DNA of 64,000 nucleotides from Prostheceraeus crozeri. Lineage: Eukaryota > Platyhelminthes > Polycladida > Euryleptidae. This document shows positions 56,884 to 64,000 of the stretch, piece by piece; position 1 is the first letter of the stretch; every line of letters starts with the position of its first letter. A program made the translations under genes and the position numbers. The DNA is taken from NCBI GenBank assembly GCA_907163375.1, contig CAJQUW010016156.1, positions 62,001 through 126,000 of the forward strand, written 5' to 3'. The notes beneath the pieces were generated by a model. It did no database searches and was not told the origin of the DNA. It was given only the letters and a program-made list of their open reading frames with translations.

Positions 56884-57599
56884 TTGGGAATTGCAAAGCC
56901 AATACATGAACATGCAGTTCTATCAGACAACATACATGTACACGTAATTCAAGCAGAAAAAGTGCTAGCCAGTCATGAAACATATTTTGTAGGAGGCAGA
57001 GTCACGGATAAAGAAGGAATTTTTTTTCAAATAATCAACATTTTTATAAACAAATCCCACCTGGATGAGATACAAAATTATATGACATGTATTCTCGATC
57101 ACATGCTAGCGTTAAAGCCAAGTTATAAACTTGTTATTTTTGGTGATTTAAATCAATTTAGGCATGAACTATTCAGTAATGATTTTACTTTGTTTGATAT
57201 TATCAAAGCCTACATGAGGTAGAGTCGAGCCTGCACATATTAGACCATGTGTTAACTTCGGAATCTATTTGTCACATATATTCTGCTAATGATATTGTTT
57301 ATGGTTCACCGATTGGCAATTCTGATAATCTGACGTTGTATGTAAAACCTGTTCTTGAGACATTTCGGTCTCAAAACTTCATCAAATGGCATACCGTTTA
57401 CGATTATCGAAAATCAACTTTAATTGCTACTAGTGTACAAATGGGTAAAGTCGATTGGAATCATCTTCTGTCTGGGAATGAAGATATCAATGACCTGGCT
57501 GATTACTTTTATTCCAAAGTCAAAACACTCATCGCTCAACGTATTCCATGCAGACAAGTTTCCTTAACTTCTAAAGATAAAGAATGGATGACTCCATAA
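56884..57599 (+). pseudogene. LINE apurinic-type endonuclease and linker
   Basis: The frame contains LVIFGDLNQFRHELFSNDFT (the GDLN catalytic motif of exonuclease-endonuclease-phosphatase enzymes). One frame break later comes LDHVLTSES, then GSPIGNSDNL (normally GNSDH: the catalytic His is replaced by Asn here) and VKPVLETFRSQN. After that comes the linker KVDWNHLL ... SLTSKDKEWMTP that normally leads into the reverse transcriptase. The break at about 57222-57249 splits the protein. The enzyme would nick target DNA to prime reverse transcription; this copy is dead. Confidence 0.82.
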
Positions 57600-57629
57600 T
57601 GACTTCACGATAAAGAATAAATGCCATCA

Positions 57630-58023
57630 TAACGTCCGTTCCCAAAACTTCTCTTCCATCTCTAAATAAATTTCGTCCTATCTCTTTAATATCAGTACCG
57701 CCAAAAATTTTCGAAAGGATCATTCTTCAGAATATGTGGCGTTATTTTATAAGTACATATGGTAACCCCAGCTTGGGTTTCGTCCTTGCCATTCGACAAC
57801 AACAGCTCTCATCGAAATTATAGGACGGTCCTTATCTGGATATGATGATCCCGATACAAATGGTGTTGCAATAATGTCGGTTGATCTCTCCTCTGCATTT
57901 GACTGCATTAGCCATGGACTTATCATCGGTAAACTCAAAGCTTTAGGTTTTTCCTTGTCAATCTTTTAAGTCGTTTGAGAGTTATCTGAGGGATCGCAAT
58001 TGTAAAGTCAGAGTCAACGACTG
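57630..58023 (+). pseudogene. LINE reverse transcriptase, N-terminal half
   Basis: In shifting frames: SLNKFRPISLISVPPKIFER (finger motif FRPISL), a GFRPCHSTTTALIE-like block, SVDLSSAFDCISHGLI (palm motif with the first catalytic Asp, usually DLSSAFD) and KSFESYLRDRNCKVRVNDW. It is cut at 58023 by the nested Penelope-like element. Frame changes occur near 57740 and 57960. Confidence 0.8.
58016..58023 (+). repeat. Target-site duplication, left (AACGACTG)
   Basis: The octamer AACGACTG occurs here and at 59925-59932, exactly where the LINE reading frame stops and resumes. It marks the insertion of the Penelope-like element. Confidence 0.75.
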
Positions 58024-58149
58024 GACAGGAAGACTGTATCCGGCAAATTTGGAGAGTTATTCTGTGGATGCAGCACCGAAGTTTCCCTTCACGTATGAAG
58101 ACAATCATCTGTGTAGCAGTCGCTGTGACATAGTGAGTAGCCTACCCGC

Positions 58150-59673
58150 GTTACGTTTGATGACTCTGTCGTAGGTGGGAGTGAGGCAATACCGTCAGCT
58201 CTAGAAAACCTTCTCCAAAAAGGTCCCAAATTTCGTGTTCCACATAAGGTCGATAAAAAATTGATTGATTATGCTGAAAAAGAGCTTGATAAGCTTACGT
58301 ATCGTTTGCGTTGGAAGAATGTCTTCAACGATAGTACCAGCCATTCCAATAGTAACATAAATATCCCTTTTAGTAAAAATAAAGTGTCGCTTCCACCTAA
58401 AATGGAAGATAAAGAAGAGCGCAACCTTCAACTTTTCCGAGTTGAGGTTTTAGATTTAATAGAAAATCAAAAACAATTAAATAAAAGTATGGATCGTCAG
58501 ATTAATTTTTCACGCAAATTCTTGAAACAAAATAATCTCGATGTCATTCCTAGTGACAAAACTAAACGTCTTCGTGTTATTAATAAGAATGTTTTGACTA
58601 AGAGTACGGTAGAAATTCTTAGTGATACTAACACTTACAAACCACTCAATAAGTCTAACGTTGCAAGGTTAGAAAAACAGGCTAATGCCATAATTAAATC
58701 AGCTTGTAAATACAGTTACACTAAGCAAGAAGTTGAGAAGTTATTAAGTTGTGGCACCGAGTCAGCTACTTTCCGCACTACTTTAAAGGATCATAAAGAC
58801 CCGAACAACGGGATTTATCCCTTACGTCCTATTGCTTCGTGCATTAGCAACATAGAATTTACCATAGAAATACCAAAAAATCAAACCCTGAATTTTTTAG
58901 ATATTAGTAGGCCTATTTCACTAACGGAAATGCATTAAAATATACGTGGTACGAAAAGGAGATACACTCTGGTATTTCACTTCGCAGGGATAGTTTCGTT
59001 CCGAACCATGTAAAAAGTAATTATGTTGAGAATAGTATTAGGTACGTAAAAAAGCGATGCAGTAGTGAAACTGAGTGCAATAAAGCACTTGAAAAACTTG
59101 ATAGGAAATTAACAAATAATGGCTTTTCGAGTATTCATAATAGGAAAAAGAAGAGTAAAAGAAATAGGCGGAGACCATACTAATCTTAAATTGAAGTTTA
59201 TTAATGATAGGACTGATCGTGTTATCCGCAAACTGATAAATAAGTATAATTTGCCTGTTAGCTTGATTAGTTCCCCAAATAATAACTTGTGCAATTCATT
59301 AAAAGCTAGAACTAAAACGAAGAATCACGAGAATTGTGCGGTTCGTAAAATGCTGCCCGACAAATACAAATGCATGGATCGCTATGTGGTGTATAGATTC
59401 ACTTGCAATTATTGTAGAGATTTCTACATCGGTCAGACTTCACGACCTTTTAAATATCGTTTTGACGAACATGGATGTGCGGTTGATAAGCAGAATAAAT
59501 CGAGTGCTATAACTGAACATTGCATGAAGTGTCAATCAAATCAATTAAGTGATTTCTGCCTCGATTTTCTTAACAAATGCAAAGACCCTCTGGATACCAG
59601 ATTGACAGAGGCGCGTTGTATTAAACAATTGAAGCCATTAATCAATAGGAAAACAGAGCTGACGGTTTTCTGA
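58150..59673 (+). pseudogene. Penelope-like reverse transcriptase/GIY-YIG protein, core deleted
   Basis: The open part begins with a KGPKFRVP-like motif, then LDKLTYRLRWKNVF, DVIPSDKTKRLRVINK, FRTTLKDHKDP and YPLRPIASCISN. That is the N-terminal domain and first motifs of the enzyme. The next residues (FTIEIPKNQTLNFLDIS) belong far downstream of the catalytic YxDD motif, so the palm has been lost cleanly near 58855. A short insertion near 58909 and a second frame break near 59180 follow. Then comes the GIY-YIG domain: YVVYRFTCNYCRDFYIGQTS, FDEHG and a conserved C-terminal EARCIKQLKPLIN. Confidence 0.85.
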
Positions 59674-59770
59674 TTATCGTTCTAGTAACGACGCAATTGT
59701 AGGCCTACATGTAGGCCCCTATATAAGTGCACGAGTTAGTGTCAATGTACAGCTGATTTTACATACTCAA

Positions 59771-59808
59771 ACCCCTGACGAAGAGCGAATGCTCGAAACC
59801 GGTCGGGT
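59771..59808 (+). ncRNA. Hammerhead ribozyme motif of the Penelope-like element
   Basis: The plus strand reads CCC-CTGACGA, the stem GAGC-GAAT-GCTC, GAAA, ACCGGT-type stem III, C and GGG. In hammerhead terms: stem I is CCC/GGG, the core is CUGACGA and GAAA, stem II is four pairs with a GAAU loop, and stem III is the self-complementary ACC/GGU. Cleavage would follow the C of GUC. One unpaired A before stem II departs from the ideal. Penelope-like elements are known to carry such minimal hammerheads in their terminal repeats. Confidence 0.68.
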
Positions 59809-59924
59809 CTGTAAATAGTTTTACCTCAGTTTTCTTATTTTGGCATAAAATAAAAAGGAGAGTACAATCACTGCCTTCTGATCCGATATGATGAAGAACC
59901 TCCTGTTGGCCGCCATCCTATATG

Positions 59925-59932
59925 AACGACTG
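59925..59932 (+). repeat. Target-site duplication, right (AACGACTG)
   Basis: The second copy of the octamer at 58016-58023. The LINE frame resumes directly behind it. Confidence 0.75.
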
Positions 59933-60710
59933 TTATTCACATGCTTTCGCTATGAGAAAAGCGGTACGTCAGGGCTCTGTATTAGATCCTACGTTGTTTT
60001 CAGTATACATTGATGATTGTTTTCCCAACACTATATACAATGCGCGGATGACTTGAACTTGATCATTCCCTTGAAAAAGAATGCTGATAGCGAGTCGATC
60101 ATCTTGAGTGAAATTACTGGCGTTGACATGTGGTGTGATGAAAACAATTTGTCTTTGAACAAAAGTAAATCGAAGGTTTTGTTCTGCACTAAAAGGGAAG
60201 AAAATCTAGTTAATTTGACCATTCCGATAGTAAGTGACTGTCCTCGGTATAACACTGAGCAACCGTTTAACATGGAACGATCATATTTCTGACATAGTCA
60301 AGGCGAGCAACAGACGTTTCATGTTCTCAGAAAATTTAGATATTTTACACAACAACTGAAGATTTGCTCAAAGTCTAACAAGGATTGATCCGATCTGTGC
60401 TGGAGTATTCATCACCTGTTTTCGCTCAACACTGAAATTGAATAGCAGACTTCATAGAGTCGAAAAATGTGCTTTAATGATCATTTATAGTGGTAAACCT
60501 CATGCCTCCATTGCTTGTGATAATCTATCCAACAGAAGAAGGAAGACGAGCAAAAAACTATTTACAGCAATTTAATCCTACAGCTCCCATGTTCTGTACA
60601 GACACATCCCCAAGAGACTGAATTATTCCTATCACCTACGTATGCCACTATGTTGGACATAGAAATACAGAACTTCGTTCTTCCCCTTTGATACTGCTCT
60701 TATGAATGAA
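59931..60710 (+). pseudogene. LINE reverse transcriptase, C-terminal half
   Basis: Behind the nested element the frames read AVRQGSVLDPTLFSVYIDD, then QCADDLNLIIPLKK (the catalytic YADD box, with Cys for Tyr), MWCDENNLSLNKSKSKVLFC, RSVLEYSSPVFA and RLHRVEKCALMIIYSGK. The end reads LRMPRYVGHRNTELRSSPL. This is the palm, thumb and C-terminus in correct order. Frameshifts near 60040, 60290 and 60430 disable it. Confidence 0.82.
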
Positions 60711-60719
60711 AGTATGAGC

Positions 60720-63700
60720 TCATCTTACGTCTGAGCAAAAGTACTTGTACCACCTTCACTTATGTGAATTTGAGTTAATTATCTGACTTTATTTTTCTTG
60801 TCTTTTTTGTACCATTCTGAGTATGTACATCTATGCGATTTCTATTAATTCGGAAAATATACACCATTACTAAATGTTCATGTACATCATGACTTGCAAC
60901 TTGCAAGTTTTGTATGTTGCATGCGAATCATATACATGCAGATCAAAGGTGGCCAAATGTTTCTTAGCTGACCACATCATGGATCTGATTAGCTTTGTGT
61001 TCATCTAATTCTGCAGCAAGATACTATGTAAATCAGAATCGTAGAAATGATAATACTGTGAGGAGCAGACCTGTGCAACTTTTTAACAAAATATCAAAAG
61101 CAAAAGGAGATGTTTAACGTGCACATTTGTTATCGAAAACGATACCTAACCAAAATTTTAACCAGTAGTTCTGCTTTTCGATTTCCAAAATATTCTGTCT
61201 TCATTGAAACACATGCTTTGGGCTTTTCCGCAAGTTTATCATAGGGATAAATATAAAGTTTACAGAAATATCAACCATGTACAGAAGTTGTACCCACAAG
61301 TCTGTACCGGGCAAGATTTCGGAGAGCTCAAATACTTGCTTAAATCCGTGAAAGATATTGTAAAAGTAGCGGTAGTCTTTTAACAAAGGAAATCTGTTGA
61401 TCTATAAAGAAATCAAAATTAAAAAGCATTTCACAAAATCTAGGTAAATACACAGTCGGTTGGGACTACATCGCTAGAAGCTTCTATATGCGATGTGTCA
61501 GGGTTGAAACGAGCCGGGGCCGTCGACCGGCGTGATCAAAACTGAGCGGCCGGGGTTGACTGCACATACAACGACAATTACAATCGATCGCATGCCGTTA
61601 GCTTCAGACAATGCTTAACAATCCACTGCCAAGTGCTCAGGCAATAGCCGCTGCTGATATTACATGTGGTTACATTGAATTCAATCATTCATTTTAACTA
61701 TCCCAAGTAATGAAATTATTCGGGATATGGAATAATCTTTCGGTAGATAGAGTAAGGAATGCACAATTCTTAAAAAAATCCATGCAGTTGATCAGACGAC
61801 GCGAAATCATAGTCACTACATCAGCACAGCAAAAACCAAGCTTCTCATTCTTTTGAGGTAGATTTTTATTGGCGTCAAAATTATGCAGAAGTTGACGGCT
61901 TTTCGGCGTCCCGCTCCTTCAAAGGTCGATAGAAGGTAGACTTGAGAAGAAAAAACAGCTTGAGATTTTGCTTTGCTGTAATAAACATTCATAAATATAA
62001 AAGGCTAGAATATAGAATCTTGAAAATTTTGTTTGACACAAGACACGTTTAATTGCATGAAAAAGCAAGCAATTTTTTAACTGTTGAAGAAATAGTTCGC
62101 AGCATTTAGATAGCATAGTCACGTAGCATGCGTATAGGTAGGTGGTACTCTTCAAATATATTACATTTATTGTACATGCTCCTATGATGATGTTTTTCTT
62201 TTGATTGACTAAACGATTTCTTCTACAGAGCGAATGCATCGTTGATGGTCAACATAGGCCTAATAAAATTAACTGGACGACCGGTCTTCAAAATTCATGG
62301 GACTCCAAAATGGACCAGGCTGGCCGTTGCCAACCCTGTGGTGCGTAATCACGGAGGAAGGGGAACTTATGAAAATTGGTTCGAAACTTTGAAACTGATT
62401 GTTTCATCGTATCAAACTAACTTTTTTCACTTTAAATGACTTATTTCTGTTCAGATTCGATCGATGATTTATCGAAAAGATATGCTCCTGAAACTCTAAG
62501 TCTATCTCGAAGATGAGGTCAATCAGATGCATTGCTTCAAATGTTAAAACTAATTTAAGTTGAAATTATACTGTTAATGTTATTCAAGTGAAAGGATTTC
62601 GACTTTCCCTCAAAATTAATGTTCATGTTGGCACAGTTGACAAGAATAACAGAAAAGTGTCAGTTGTCCTGACCTGGTAGAATGAAGCAAAAATTGACCA
62701 AGCGCAAGTTATCGGAAACGAAAATCCTAAAGCTTGGTATTTGGGGACTTACTGTAAAATCCGGCCTACTGAAAAAATCTGTAAAATGAAGGCCTACTGA
62801 ACATTGCTTGTACAAATTGTCAAAAGTGTTTCATGGAAAAATTGTCACGTATGTACCTTTCTTATAAGAATTTGATCTTCAATTTTTCAAGATCTGATCA
62901 CATTTTGTCGAATAAGATGTCACTAACAAATGATTCTCCAAATATTTGTTAGTGAGAGAGGATCGGGGAGTTCGGGGAGTTCCGTTGGTATACTTCTCAT
63001 GGCGCATCAGCAACATGCTGCCTCAATCATGAGAGCAAAACTTACAAGTAGTTACCGAGCGCTTACATGCAAATCGCATTTAGAGATTGATCAGGATGAT
63101 TCCACTGCGTACGGTTTTAGTTCACATGTACTCTTTCAAGAGAATGCATTGTGTTCTACTGTCTTACGGAAGATATAGAGCAAGAAGTTCAGTAAAATTG
63201 TCATAAAACATGTGAAAAGCAGATGCCTTGTATTCAATAAAAAATTTGCTTGTTTCACTATATATAACTCAGCAAATGATTTTCAAAAGGAAATGAAAAC
63301 AAGATGAACTCAAGTTTAGTTATGATTGAAAAAATTAGCAAATCTTATGCTCAAAAAAATCTCTGCCGACGGGGAAGCAGCAGGAAGCCAAAGTCAAAAT
63401 GTCAAATTTTGTGCTGCTGTACATTTTTCTTAAAAAACCTGACTTACATGTACAAAATTGTGCATGTACTTAATAAAACTAATGTTGAAGCATTGTAGAA
63501 AGAAAAAAATTGACACGATACATAATTCATGCTTAGAGACAGCTTTTCCTTTTAGGTATTTTCAATGGAACAAGTTTATAGAGTGGATGACTAGAGACAT
63601 CAATATCTGTATAATTTTTCACAGATCGTTATTTTCTTCATGGAAAGAATTGTACTTTGTCAGATCAATGTTATCACGCCTGCTGAAGTTGACTAAAATA

Positions 63701-64000
63701 TCTGCTACAATTTTAATTGTTTGCTGAGGTATTTTCAAATTTCGAATCAGTAAATAAGGTTTTTGTTTATTAAGTTAATGACACACACTTTCTAATGAGT
63801 TCACAAAGTCGCTAACTTTCATTTAGAAAAGTGCATATTTACGTTTAAATTTTGATCATTATCTTATGTATTCTATATAACACCATAGACTTCTCGATCC
63901 CATTAACATAACAAGAAGTCCAACACTAACGGCAGAAAGTAAAAATTGCAGTAGGCAATTCCAATATTTCGAATCAGATAAAAATCAATGATACGAGTAT
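60720..64000. other. Unassigned intergenic DNA
   Basis: No gene was recognised. A CG-rich patch near 61505-61560 (GAGCCGGGGCCGTCGACCGG) and a few short open frames without motifs are present. Confidence 0.3.

Larger units (their letters stand above)
58024..59924 (+). mobile_element. Nested Penelope-like retroelement, internally deleted
   Basis: It lies inside the LINE between duplicated AACGACTG octamers. It carries the N-terminal and C-terminal parts of a Penelope-like reverse transcriptase, a GIY-YIG endonuclease, and a hammerhead-like motif near the 3' end. About 1.9 kb remain, where a full copy would be expected to be longer. The catalytic palm is missing, so it could not have moved by itself in this form. 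Bits of the terminal tail (GGCATAA, GCCGCCATCCT) recur at 32480-32549. Confidence 0.82.
56884..60710 (+). mobile_element. LINE (non-LTR retrotransposon) split by a nested insertion
   Basis: The two halves of one LINE are visible: an endonuclease plus the first part of the reverse transcriptase at 56884-58023, and the rest of the reverse transcriptase at 59931-60710. The host reading RDRNCKVRVNDW stops at 58023 and resumes after 59924, with AACGACTG on both sides. The 5' end looks truncated, since the start of the endonuclease is missing. Frameshifts in both halves show it was decaying before or after the insertion. Confidence 0.85.

Overview
This window looks like nuclear DNA from an invertebrate animal. 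It is AT-rich, has GT-AG exons separated by introns of many kilobases, holds a wide mix of animal-type transposons, and shows no closely packed genes. Short motifs such as taggcct and acatgta recur, as I would expect in a marine deuterostome (echinoderm, hemichordate) or a mollusc. I cannot name the species.

Host gene. Five plus-strand exons (5200-5347, 17232-17535, 25127-25174, 36061-36130, 36299-36377) join in a single consistent phase pattern (0, 1, 1, 2, stop). They give the C-terminal part of a protein with three IQ (calmodulin-binding) motifs followed by a Ser/Arg-rich tail. The best guess is IQCE (IQ domain-containing protein E), a ciliary partner of the EVC complex in Hedgehog signalling. 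Upstream exons lie outside the window or were not recognised. About 31 kb of the window is therefore transcribed region and introns of this gene, and most other features are insertions in its introns or in the DNA downstream of it.

Mobile elements, left to right. (i) A CG-rich foldback MITE, a tRNA-derived SINE family (three copies), a second SINE, and decayed LINE reverse-transcriptase fragments at about 1.8, 2.7, 10.3, 12.7, 16.2, 27.3 and 43.4 kb. (ii) Decayed Penelope-like GIY-YIG endonuclease fragments at 4.3 and 13.0 kb. (iii) A non-autonomous hAT element at 19.2 kb with a perfect 8-bp target duplication, and a probable second one at 15.2 kb. (iv) A PIF/Harbinger gene pair in the second visible intron: an intact Myb/SANT protein (21.1 kb) and an intact DDE transposase (22.4 kb), facing each other. 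(v) A 36-bp minisatellite at 29.1-30.05 kb. (vi) A TCATGA-rich terminal-inverted-repeat element at 34.7 kb. (vii) A decayed mariner at 47.3-48.7 kb between two almost identical 187/188-bp direct repeats. (viii) At 56.9-60.7 kb, a LINE (endonuclease plus reverse transcriptase) split by a nested Penelope-like element with an 8-bp target duplication.

The least ordinary signal is a set of hammerhead-ribozyme-like motifs (59.8 kb plus strand; 44.4 and 37.3 kb minus strand; a partial one in the long hairpin at 46.3 kb). Their tiny stem III differs in sequence at each site but is self-complementary every time. That is the pattern expected of hammerheads carried by Penelope-like elements. No complete autonomous system beyond the Harbinger pair is visible, and most other open frames are chance or come from repeats.
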